Assembly: GCA_900551415.1 (NCBI GenBank)
Contig: URWB01000070.1
Location: forward strand, 1 to 12,664
Length of the DNA: 12,664 bases
Origin: an uncultured Eubacteriales bacterium
Lineage (GTDB): Bacteria > Bacillota > Clostridia > Peptostreptococcales > Anaerovoracaceae
Reading direction: 5' to 3'
Each line of letters begins with the position of its first letter. The first letter of the stretch is position 1. Of the stretch, positions 7,051 to 12,664 are shown in pieces. A program made the translations under genes and the position numbers. The notes under the pieces are model-generated. The model saw only the letters and a program-made list of their open reading frames with translations, searched no databases and had not been told where the DNA came from.

Positions 7051-8271
7051 ATGTACCCTGGAATTCATAATTTTTCTGAAATCGGGAAATTAAACAAGGT
7101 TCTCCTGCACAGACCGGGAAGAGAACTGGAAAAATTGACTCCGAACAATTTCGAAAGACTGTTATTCGACGATATTCCATTCTTAGCAGTTGCACAAGCC
7201 GAGCATGACAGATTTGCGGAAGTATTAAGAGAAAACGGCGTAGAGGTTGTTTACTATCAGACAGAAACAGCCAAAGCGCTCAAAGATGAAAAAATTAAAT
7301 ACAACTTTGTCAGAGAGTTCGTGGAGCTTTCTGAAATCTATTCCGAAGGCCGCAAGGAGGCGATCATCGAGTATCTGCTCTCCAAGAACGCCGAGGATTT
7401 GGTAGAGTCCTGCATTGCGGGTATTTTTACGGAGGAGATCGCACACATCAAGACGAATTCCCTCTACGACGTCGCGGTCAGCGATGAACCGTTCGCCAGC
7501 GACCCGATGCCGAATCTGTATTTTACCAGAGACCCGGGCGCCTGCGTCGGTAACGGCATCAATATTCACCACATGTCTACGCCGGCCAGAAGAAGAGAAG
7601 CGCTGCTGCTCAAATATATGCTGAAGTATAATCGCGATTTCGCGCTGGAAGATACGCCGCAGTGGTATGACGTTTACGGAAATTATTCCATCGAAGGCGG
7701 CGACGTACTCGTGCTTTCCAAGGATATCGTAGCGATTGGCTATTCCCAGAGAACCACCATCGCGGGTATCGAAGCTTTCGCAGAAAAGCTTTTGAAGAAT
7801 TCTTCCTTTAAGAAGGTACTCGTATTCGACATTCCGAAGTGCAGAGCCTTCATGCATTTAGATACAGTATTTACCATGGTTGACTATGATAAGTTCACCA
7901 TCCATCCGGAAATCGAAGGGCCTTTGGGCGTTTACGAAATTACGCTCGGCGAAAACGGCGAGATGAAGTACAATGCCATGAAGGATGAGCTTTCTAAGAT
8001 TCTGGCGCTTGAATTGAACCTTCCTGCGGTAGACCTGATTCGCTGCGGCGGCGGCGATCTGATTGCGGCACAGAGAGAGCAGTGGAACGACGGTTCCAAC
8101 ACCCTCTGCATCGCGCCGGGTACGGTGGTAACCTACGAAAGAAACTATGTAACCAACGATCTCTTAGACAAAAAGGGCATTAAGGTCCTGTCGATTCCGT
8201 CCGCGGAATTATCCAGAGGCAGAGGCGGCCCAAGATGCATGTCCTGTCCGGTCAACAGAGATGATTTATAA
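7051..8271 (+). CDS. arcA: Arginine deiminase
   Basis: This 406-residue cytoplasmic enzyme hydrolyses arginine to citrulline and ammonia, the first step of the ADI pathway, and has the usual family length. The guanidine-group hydrolase active site is complete: FTRDPG with D161, IEGGD with E215, FMHLDT with H269 and D271, and the nucleophile cysteine C396 in RGRGGPRCMSCPVNRD. The start has a near-perfect AAAGGAGG site (7037-7044) 6 bases upstream. It follows arcB by 88 bases, with a stable hairpin between, and precedes arcC by 26 bases. The strong ribosome site and AGA-rich codon use suggest high expression. Confidence 0.98.
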   Translation: MYPGIHNFSEIGKLNKVLLHRPGRELEKLTPNNFERLLFDDIPFLAVAQAEHDRFAEVLRENGVEVVYYQTETAKALKDEKIKYNFVREFVELSEIYSEGRKEAIIEYLLSKNAEDLVESCIAGIFTEEIAHIKTNSLYDVAVSDEPFASDPMPNLYFTRDPGACVGNGINIHHMSTPARRREALLLKYMLKYNRDFALEDTPQWYDVYGNYSIEGGDVLVLSKDIVAIGYSQRTTIAGIEAFAEKLLKNSSFKKVLVFDIPKCRAFMHLDTVFTMVDYDKFTIHPEIEGPLGVYEITLGENGEMKYNAMKDELSKILALELNLPAVDLIRCGGGDLIAAQREQWNDGSNTLCIAPGTVVTYERNYVTNDLLDKKGIKVLSIPSAELSRGRGGPRCMSCPVNRDDL

Positions 8272-8297
8272 TCAACAAGGATAAAGGAGATAACAAA

Positions 8298-9242
8298 ATG
8301 GCAGAAAAGATTGTTGTTGCACTCGGCGGCAATGCCCTGCAGTCCGGTAAGGCAGAACCTACCGCCGAAGCTCAATTAGCAGTTGTAAAAGAAACCTGTG
8401 AAAGAATTGCAGACTTATCCGAAAAAGGCTACGAAGTTGCTGTTGTTCACGGAAACGGACCGCAGGTCGGCAGGATTCTGCTCGCTTCCGAAACCGCTAA
8501 AAACGTGACTCCGGCGATGCCGTTCGATGTTTGCGGCGCGATGTCCCAGGGATATATCGGATACCACCTGCAGCAGGCACTGAAATTTGCGCTGAAAAAA
8601 CGCGGTAAAGAGATTCCGGTTGCGACGATTTTGACGCAGATGGTTGTTGACGCGCAAGATCCGGGATTCAAGAATCCGACCAAGCCAATCGGACCGTTCT
8701 ACAGCGAAGAAGAAGCGAAAGCGCTCGTTGCGGAAAAAGGCTACACTGTAAAAGAAGATGCGGGTCGTGGCTGGAGAAGAGTGGTCGCATCCCCGATTCC
8801 GACAGAAATCGTGGAGCTTGATTCCGTAAAGAGATTATTTGATTCCACCATCGTGATTACCTGCGGAGGCGGCGGTATTCCGGTCGTTCGCAAGGAAGAC
8901 GGTGATTTGGAAGGTGTCGCAGCGGTTATCGATAAGGACTTCGCGGCAGAACTGCTCGCAGAAAACATCGGTGCAGACGCGCTGATGATTCTGACCGAAG
9001 TTGAAAAAGTCGCGATTAACTTCAATAAACCGAATCAGGAGAATCTGGGACATCTGACCTACGCAGAAGCTGAAAAGTACTGCGAAGAGGGGCAGTTCGC
9101 ACCTGGCTCCATGTTGCCGAAGGTACAGGCTGCCATGAAGTTCGTCAAGGCAAATCCGGACAAGAAAGCGATTATCACGTCCTTAGCGAAGGCAATCGAT
9201 GCACTGGAAGGCAAGACCGGAACGGTCATCACCTTCGCATAA
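8298..9242 (+). CDS. arcC: Carbamate kinase
   Basis: This 314-residue protein is a normal-length carbamate kinase. It transfers phosphate from carbamoyl phosphate to ADP, yielding ATP, CO2 and ammonia, the energy-yielding last step of arginine fermentation. The amino-acid-kinase signatures are visible: VALGGNALQ at residues 7-15, VVHGNGPQVG, the carbamate-kinase segment AMSQGYIGYHLQQAL, GGGGIPVV, and DKDFAAELLAENIGAD near the nucleotide site, ending with FAPGSMLPKVQAA. An AAAGGAG site (8283-8289) lies 8 bases before the ATG. It is the last gene of the arc operon and is followed by a strong terminator. Confidence 0.98.
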   Translation: MAEKIVVALGGNALQSGKAEPTAEAQLAVVKETCERIADLSEKGYEVAVVHGNGPQVGRILLASETAKNVTPAMPFDVCGAMSQGYIGYHLQQALKFALKKRGKEIPVATILTQMVVDAQDPGFKNPTKPIGPFYSEEEAKALVAEKGYTVKEDAGRGWRRVVASPIPTEIVELDSVKRLFDSTIVITCGGGGIPVVRKEDGDLEGVAAVIDKDFAAELLAENIGADALMILTEVEKVAINFNKPNQENLGHLTYAEAEKYCEEGQFAPGSMLPKVQAAMKFVKANPDKKAIITSLAKAIDALEGKTGTVITFA

Positions 9243-9320
9243 GCGTAAGCTGATAAAATTCGCGGGAGGAAACAGTCGAACGACGAATCCTTTTCGATAA
9301 TAAGAAAACAACATACGAAG

Positions 9321-9365
9321 AAAACCCCGCGAGGCGCGGTAACGCGCGCTTTCGCGGGGTTTTTG
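9321..9365. terminator. Bidirectional terminator between arcC and the ArgH-like gene
   Basis: AAAACCCCGCGA (9321-9332) pairs with TCGCGGGGTTTT (9352-9363), and an inner GCGCG/CGCGC hairpin (9334-9347) caps the stem. A run of five T closes it on the plus strand. The four A bases at the other end give a T-run on the minus strand, so it can end both the arc operon and the converging gene at 9396. Confidence 0.93.
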
Positions 9366-9395
9366 CCATGTGCCATCTTTTGCGCAGGCAAAAGG

Positions 9396-10343
9396 CTAAG
9401 CGCTTTGTGGAGCAGCCTTCGCTTTGTCAGCGATGCCTTGCAGAATGCTGCGTAACACCTTGAGCGTGTTCTTCAAGGAGTCGTAACCGTCAAACAGCGG
9501 CTGACAGGTCTCCTGGAGCTTCGCGGCCGCGGATACTGTGTAGGAGCCGGAGGTTGTCAGAACGGACATCAAATCACCGGTAACCCTTGAGGTCTTGTTG
9601 CTGATCAATCTGCAGATATGCAGCTGCGCGTCAGTCAGGGCCGGAGACTCTGTCTCAGCGGCGAAGTGCGTCGAAAGAACAAGTCCGTCGCAGAACGCGG
9701 CCAGGTGCGCCATGGACATCGCGCAGGCACTTAAAAATTCGGACGCGAAAGCGGTATCACAGACGGAAACCTGCGCATCCGCGGAAGTGTTTTCTTCACT
9801 GATGACTGTACGCTTTTCGCAATCCGCGAAACGTGCCTTGTCCTGCGTCAGATTATCCGCCAGCGCGGCGAAAGGCGTGGCGTCCTGTTCCGGCAGCAGC
9901 TCTTTCGGCATCGCGGCCAAGACTTGAAGTACCGCGATCAGTTGATCCATACAGGTGTAAATTGACTGGATCGCTTCCTTTTGATACAAGCGCAGCGTCC
10001 GCGCGGAGTGCAGAGCAGGGTCGCGATCTAATTGCAGCTTCCACGCAATATCGCCGATACGACGGGTCAGCAGTCGTTGCACAGCAGTTTGGATATTGTT
10101 GTCCTCGGCTGTAAAATGCAGTCTGCCCGCTTCCGCATCCCAAAGAATTTCCTGCAGATGTACGACAATGCTGTCGTATTCATCCTCTGTCAGCTTGCCT
10201 TCTGCCGCCAATTTTTTGACATGCGCGATGCCGCAGAGAATATCCTCCTTCCACAGTCTTTGATCAAATCCGATCGACGCGCAGAATTCATCCGCGATCA
10301 GATCCTCCTCATCAAAATATTTGCCTTTCCAAAGTTTCATCAT
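9396..10343 (-). CDS. Argininosuccinate lyase-like pseudoenzyme (catalytic motifs lost)
   Basis: This intact 315-residue frame resembles argininosuccinate lyase (ArgH, about 460 residues) at several places in order. MKLWKGKY and EFCASIGFDQRLWKEDILCGIAHVK match the ArgH start (MKLWGGRF, then ASISFDQRL.KYDI.GSIAHAK). RRIGDIAWKL (95-103), the FLSACAMSMAHLA helix (203-215), KTSRVTGDLMSVLTT (250-264) and LQETCQPLFDGYDSLK (276-291) match later ArgH helices. The family's three catalytic regions are gone: TARSRNDQ is replaced by QLDRDPAL (104-111), GYTHLQxAQP is absent, and the mobile loop GSSxMPxKxNP is deleted between 230 and 247. It therefore cannot be a normal lyase. The ATG at 10343 has AAGGGGGA 9 bases upstream, and a consensus-like promoter lies at 10482-10510. 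Its position against the arginine operon suggests a regulatory or structural arginine-related role; decay without function is the alternative. Confidence 0.75.
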   Translation of the reverse strand: MMKLWKGKYFDEEDLIADEFCASIGFDQRLWKEDILCGIAHVKKLAAEGKLTEDEYDSIVVHLQEILWDAEAGRLHFTAEDNNIQTAVQRLLTRRIGDIAWKLQLDRDPALHSARTLRLYQKEAIQSIYTCMDQLIAVLQVLAAMPKELLPEQDATPFAALADNLTQDKARFADCEKRTVISEENTSADAQVSVCDTAFASEFLSACAMSMAHLAAFCDGLVLSTHFAAETESPALTDAQLHICRLISNKTSRVTGDLMSVLTTSGSYTVSAAAKLQETCQPLFDGYDSLKNTLKVLRSILQGIADKAKAAPQSA

Positions 10344-10434
10344 GATTCATTTCCCCCTTGTTTTCGGTTTGCGATGCCGCCGCGCGGCCGATACAGGTGT
10401 CCCGCGCCTTATGCTGCTCGTAAAGTTCTGAGTG

Positions 10435-10469
10435 TGAATATTTATTAAAACTAGTGTATAAATTATTCC
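10435..10469. promoter_or_regulatory. Possible pair of ArgR-type boxes
   Basis: TGAATATTTATTAA (10435-10448) differs by one base from the ARG-box pattern TGAAT-N4-ATTCA. GTATAAATTATTCC (10456-10469) keeps the second half (ATTCC). The two start exactly 21 bases apart, the usual spacing for paired boxes bound by hexameric ArgR. They would lie just downstream of the start point of the ArgH-like transcript. The region is AT-rich, so chance similarity is a real possibility. Confidence 0.35.
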
Positions 10470-10479
10470 GTGCATGCAC
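10470..10479. promoter_or_regulatory. 10-bp perfect palindrome at the predicted start site
   Basis: GTGCATGCAC is a perfect 10-base palindrome starting 3 bases downstream of the -10 of the ArgH-like promoter, covering the expected transcription start. It is a candidate operator; no partner regulator can be named. Confidence 0.4.
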
Positions 10480-10481
10480 TC

Positions 10482-10510
10482 ATTATATCTGAATAATTAT
10501 AAAAAATCAA
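10482..10510 (-). promoter_or_regulatory. Sigma-A promoter of the ArgH-like gene
   Basis: On the minus strand TTGATT (10510-10505, 4 of 6) is followed after exactly 17 bases by TATAAT (10487-10482, 6 of 6). The predicted leader to the ATG at 10343 is about 130 bases. The promoter indicates the gene is expressed independently of the AI-2E gene upstream. Confidence 0.75.
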
Positions 10511-10546
10511 GAGAAAAAATAAATTTAATTGTGATTATTCTACAAT

Positions 10547-11572
10547 TTAACGACTGAATGCCCATTTTTTTATGAATATTTGTACAATGCCAGCAATTGG
10601 GACCGCAAGCAGCATGCCGCCGATACCGAAAAAAGACCCAAAGAGCGAGACAGAAAGCAAAACAAAGAGCGGATGCAGCCCCGTACTGCCGCCGACCACC
10701 TTGGGATAAATGTAGTTCGCGTCAATCTGCTGAACCACGAACAGACCGAAAACCGCGAACATGCCATGCAGCGGACCCGCGGTGACGGCCGCGACCGCGA
10801 AGGCAGGCAGCATACCGAAAAAAGGACCGAAATAGGGAATGATGTTGAGCACACCGTCGAGCAATCCGATGATGACCGCGTAATCGACTTGAAGGGCAGT
10901 CAGCACTACCGAGGAAAGAAAGGCGATAATCAAGCTGTCGATCATCGCGCCCTTGACGAAGGTGGAAAGCACCTGGTTGATTTCCGAGAGATTTTCATTC
11001 AAAAGCCCGTGCGCGCGCTGCGTAAGCAGCACAGAAAGAAGGCGTTCCCAAAGCATGTAGAAGAAGTCCCGATCTTTGAGAAGGTAGACAGAAGCGACCA
11101 AACCGATAAAAAAATGAAGCATCGCGTTGCCGAGGCCGCTCAAAAATGTGACCGCGGCCTCGACGGAAAAACGCCGCTCCAGGCTTTCCGAGAGTTGCCC
11201 GAGCCCCGCCGCGATCGGGGAGGGCATACCATCAGGCAAAAAATCGGACAGGTAGGCATCTGCAGCTTGATAAGCGCTCTCAAAATAGGCGAAAATCTGG
11301 GTCGTGATTTCTCGAGGGCTTCCTTGCGGAAGGGCACCGAGGATCAAAATAACAAAGCCGCAGATGAGACTGCCGAGAAAGCATGCGGCCAGCAGATACG
11401 TCAGGAGAATCGCAAGACCGCGACGCCGTAGTTTTTGTGTAAGCCAATCGACCGCCGGATGCAGGAGATAAGCAATGGCGAGGCCGATGAAGAGGGGCGT
11501 CAAAACCGATAAAAGCCGCGTGAGCAGCCAGGCGATGCTTTGCAGGATAGCCTGCAGGAAATTTTCATTCAT
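10547..11572 (-). CDS. AI-2E/PerM family membrane protein
   Basis: This 341-residue integral membrane protein has the usual AI-2E family (PerM/YdiK/TqsA) layout: two N-terminal helices (SVLTPLFIGLAIAYLLHPAVDWL), further helices, a soluble middle part, then a C-terminal helix bundle. The family-typical segments VYLLKDRDFF, DGVLNIIPYFGPFFGMLPA and QQIDANYIYPKVVGGSTGLHPLFVLLSVSLFG are clear. Family members export autoinducer-2 or act as putative permeases or cation antiporters, so the substrate is open. The start is ATG 11572, with GAGAGGA (11585-11579) 6 bases upstream. An upstream in-frame ATG at 11665 would add a non-homologous basic segment. No terminator was found after its stop codon, so readthrough into the ArgH-like gene is possible. 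No convincing promoter was seen upstream. Confidence 0.92.
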   Translation of the reverse strand: MNENFLQAILQSIAWLLTRLLSVLTPLFIGLAIAYLLHPAVDWLTQKLRRRGLAILLTYLLAACFLGSLICGFVILILGALPQGSPREITTQIFAYFESAYQAADAYLSDFLPDGMPSPIAAGLGQLSESLERRFSVEAAVTFLSGLGNAMLHFFIGLVASVYLLKDRDFFYMLWERLLSVLLTQRAHGLLNENLSEINQVLSTFVKGAMIDSLIIAFLSSVVLTALQVDYAVIIGLLDGVLNIIPYFGPFFGMLPAFAVAAVTAGPLHGMFAVFGLFVVQQIDANYIYPKVVGGSTGLHPLFVLLSVSLFGSFFGIGGMLLAVPIAGIVQIFIKKWAFSR

Positions 11573-11855
11573 GTGCGGTCCTCTCAAAATTTGAACAGAA
11601 AAGCAAATACTTGCAAGACGGAAACGGATTTTGGCGTGGCTGCCGCGGACAAGGAAGCGGCACACCCTTTCCTGTTATGTAGGAAATATCGCGTAGCGAT
11701 GCTTCAGAATATCGGAAAAAGCTGCTCGTAAAGCGACGCTCACGCAGAAGCACGATATGCGCGGAGGATTCTCGAATTCCATCATGCGCATCTTTTCCCT
11801 GCTGCTAGTATGGCAAAGATCACTGAAAAATATGAGCCGGAGGGGACAAAAGCGC
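11573..11855. other. Non-coding stretch upstream of the AI-2E gene
   Basis: No convincing gene is seen. The stretch should hold the promoter of the minus-strand AI-2E gene, but no good -35/-10 pair was found. Small inverted repeats are present: TTTCCT/AGGAAA at 11668-11686 and ATCGC/GCGAT at 11688-11700. Confidence 0.5.
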
Positions 11856-12080
11856 ATGGCGAGAACGCTGGATTTCCTCACGCGTGTGTTTGCCTCGCGC
11901 AGCTGCTGCTTTGCCAAGCGTGTTTGTCGCTATACGCGTCGGCTGATTTTGTGTCTCTGCTGCGCGCGAAACTCACATAGGTGCTTGGGCTGCTTGCATT
12001 TTTGTTTGTTCGGCAAGGAGCGGTTTGTGTGCCTGCTGCGCAAGCACCGGGTACGAGAAAAAGAACAGGAGAACTGCTAG
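11856..12080 (+). CDS. Possible small cysteine-rich basic protein
   Basis: A 74-codon frame starts at ATG 11856, with GGAGGGG (11839-11845) 10 bases upstream. Its product would be very basic, with 11 cysteines in the last 58 residues (for example RSCCFAKRVCRYTRR and LCLCCARNSHRCLGC). I recognise no family. The same frame is open back to an ATG at 11757 with a less convincing start. Part of the pattern comes from a degenerate DNA repeat, TTTGTGTSYCTGCTGCGC, at 11948-11965 and 12024-12041 (16 of 18 identical). The composition is unusual for a real protein, so it could be an artefact of non-coding repeat sequence. Confidence 0.2.
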   Translation: MARTLDFLTRVFASRSCCFAKRVCRYTRRLILCLCCARNSHRCLGCLHFCLFGKERFVCLLRKHRVREKEQENC

Positions 12081-12087
12081 AAAATAT

Positions 12088-12117
12088 TTGACACATACTG
12101 TATACAAGATGTACAAT
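12088..12117 (+). promoter_or_regulatory. Strong promoter of the putative small RNA
   Basis: A perfect TTGACA (12088-12093) is followed after 18 bases by TACAAT (12112-12117, 5 of 6). The spacer contains the 8-base palindrome TGTATACA (12099-12106), a possible operator. No gene with a ribosome binding site begins downstream before the terminator at 12169. Confidence 0.7.
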
Positions 12118-12123
12118 AGAGAC

Positions 12124-12203
12124 AGCAGAATATGATGATTCTGATTCTGCGGTTATGTAATATGTAAACGAAAACGGGCGTCCTGCATGGACGCCCGTTT
12201 TCG
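12124..12203 (+). ncRNA. Candidate small RNA of about 80 nt
   Basis: The unit runs from the predicted start about 7 bases after TACAAT to the end of a strong terminator. At its 5' end GCAGAAT (12125-12131) can pair with ATTCTGC (12144-12150), or in a shorter form with ATTCTG at 12138-12143. A linker of about 18 bases (GGTTATGTAATATGTAAA, 12151-12168) follows, then the 15-bp terminator hairpin. The only open frame is a few codons. This promoter, hairpin, single-stranded linker and terminator arrangement is typical of a trans-acting small RNA, but no known RNA family is recognised. It converges on the antiporter gene and could also overlap its extended 3' transcript. Confidence 0.5.
12169..12203. 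terminator. Perfect 15-bp bidirectional terminator hairpin
   Basis: CGAAAACGGGCGTCC (12169-12183) pairs with GGACGCCCGTTTTCG (12189-12203) around loop TGCAT. The symmetric A and T tracts allow it to stop the plus-strand small transcript and any readthrough from the minus-strand antiporter gene. Confidence 0.9.
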
Positions 12204-12303
12204 CGCGGAGGACGCGAAAAAGCTGTGGAATGGAAAAAGCCGCCGGAAGTTTTGGCAGGAGGGGGCGCAAGCGCTTTCCTGCGCCGGTTTACGCACAACA
12301 GAA

Positions 12304-12326
12304 AGCCGCCGGCAGGGCCGGCGGCT
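12304..12326 (-). terminator. Terminator hairpin after the antiporter gene
   Basis: AGCCGCCGGC (12304-12313) pairs with GCCGGCGGCT (12317-12326) around a 3-base loop. On the minus strand it is followed by TTTCTGTTGTG, a moderate T-rich tail, and starts 30 bases after the stop codon of the antiporter gene. A further imperfect stem (GCAGGA/TCCTGC, 12255-12282) lies beyond it. Confidence 0.8.
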
Positions 12327-12356
12327 AAATAATCTGTAAGATGATGAAGTTCGATA

Positions 12357-12664
12357 TTAAGCTTCGAGTGCCTTTAACGCGGCCTTCTTTTCTTCTTCTC
12401 TTTCTTCTAAGATCTTTGCATATTCTTCTTCTGTCAGCTTCGTCATGGTGATGCCGGTGTAGCCGAAGAATACGGAGACTACCGGGTTCAGCCAGTTCAG
12501 AATCGCATATGGAATGTAGCTGGAGTCGATACCGAGGAAGTTTCTCATGGTAGCGCCGCAGGTGTTCCATGAGAAGAAGTTAGAGGTAATGGTACCGGAG
12601 TCTTCCAGACATCTGGAAAGGTTTTCCGGACGCAGTCTCATATCTTCGAAGGATTCCTTGAACA
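12357..12664 (-). CDS. NhaC-family antiporter, C-terminal fragment
   Basis: The frame is open to the window edge; only the last 102 residues are present. The segment FEDMRLRPENLSRCLEDSGTITSNFFSWNTCGATMRNFLG, followed by the hydrophobic YIPYAILNWLNPVVSVFFGYTGI, matches the C-terminal region of NhaC-type Na+/H+ antiporters (LKPENLSRxLEDxGTxTSPLIPWNTCG as I recall the family). Some members exchange other metabolites, such as malate/lactate. It ends in a charged tail (EEEYAKILEEREEEKKAALKA) that is probably a short coiled coil. Given the arc operon nearby it may support arginine catabolism, for example through ion or arginine/ornithine exchange, but this fragment does not show the substrate. A terminator follows. 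Confidence 0.88.
   Translation of the reverse strand, partial: FKESFEDMRLRPENLSRCLEDSGTITSNFFSWNTCGATMRNFLGIDSSYIPYAILNWLNPVVSVFFGYTGITMTKLTEEEYAKILEEREEEKKAALKALEA

Noticed and set aside
9396..10343. ArgH-like gene as a simple frameshifted pseudogene
   Set aside because: The frame is uninterrupted over 315 codons with promoter, ribosome site and terminator, and the scaffold segments stay in one frame. Loss centres on the catalytic regions. Neutral decay is kept as an alternative.
10580..11431. Plus-strand open frame of 283 codons
   Set aside because: It is antisense to the AI-2E family gene and has an extremely polar, low-complexity product.
11878..12270. Minus-strand open frame of 130 codons
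   Set aside because: It crosses the strong bidirectional terminator and the small RNA unit, and its Ser/Cys-rich product resembles nothing known.
1..12664. CRISPR array, tRNA, rRNA, insertion sequence or prophage
   Set aside because: No regularly spaced repeats, cloverleaf sequences, rRNA-like stretches or transposase/integrase motifs were found on reading both strands.

Overview
The window looks like chromosome from an anaerobic, fermentative Gram-positive bacterium of the Clostridia. It has strong AAAGGAG-type ribosome binding sites, an MreB/Mbl-type actin, a YpsC-like THUMP methyltransferase, a MocR-type regulator, an NhaC-type antiporter and a full arginine deiminase (ADI) pathway. A genus cannot be named from sequence alone. 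No tRNA, rRNA, CRISPR array, phage gene or recognisable transposase was seen.

Layout, left to right. (1) A MATE multidrug exporter (minus, 90-1463) is transcribed away from an mreB/mbl-like gene (plus, 1668-2690) from a shared intergenic region with a promoter for each gene; the actin gene ends in a clean intrinsic terminator. (2) After a GC-rich spacer with a direct repeat comes a THUMP-domain RNA methyltransferase (2918-4216) with an internal insertion and a 36-bp tandem duplication at its 3' end. (3) A GntR/MocR-type regulator (4329-5876) leads directly, with no terminator, into arcB (5967-6962), arcA (7051-8271) and arcC (8298-9242), which ends at a bidirectional terminator. These three enzymes convert arginine to ornithine, ammonia, CO2 and ATP. 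(4) Converging on arcC is a minus-strand gene (9396-10343) whose product aligns along most of its length with argininosuccinate lyase but has lost all three catalytic signature regions. It has its own sigma-A-like promoter and possible ArgR-type operators. (5) Upstream of it lies an AI-2E/PerM-family membrane protein (10547-11572, minus). (6) A stretch of about 780 bases (11573-12356) has no convincing protein gene but holds a promoter-hairpin-terminator unit that looks like an ~80-nt small RNA. (7) At the right edge is the C-terminal part of an NhaC-family antiporter (12357 to edge, minus), which could plausibly serve arginine/ornithine or ion exchange linked to the ADI pathway.

The most unusual point is that the ADI operon is flanked by two degraded relatives of metabolic enzymes. 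The upstream regulator has an aminotransferase-like domain in which the PLP-binding lysine is leucine (residue 337) and other cofactor contacts are changed. The downstream convergent gene encodes an ArgH-like pseudoenzyme. A working hypothesis (inference only) is that both act as non-catalytic arginine-metabolite sensors or modulators of arginine catabolism. Direct repeats overlapping the end of the regulator gene and the putative arcB promoter are candidate binding sites for the regulator.
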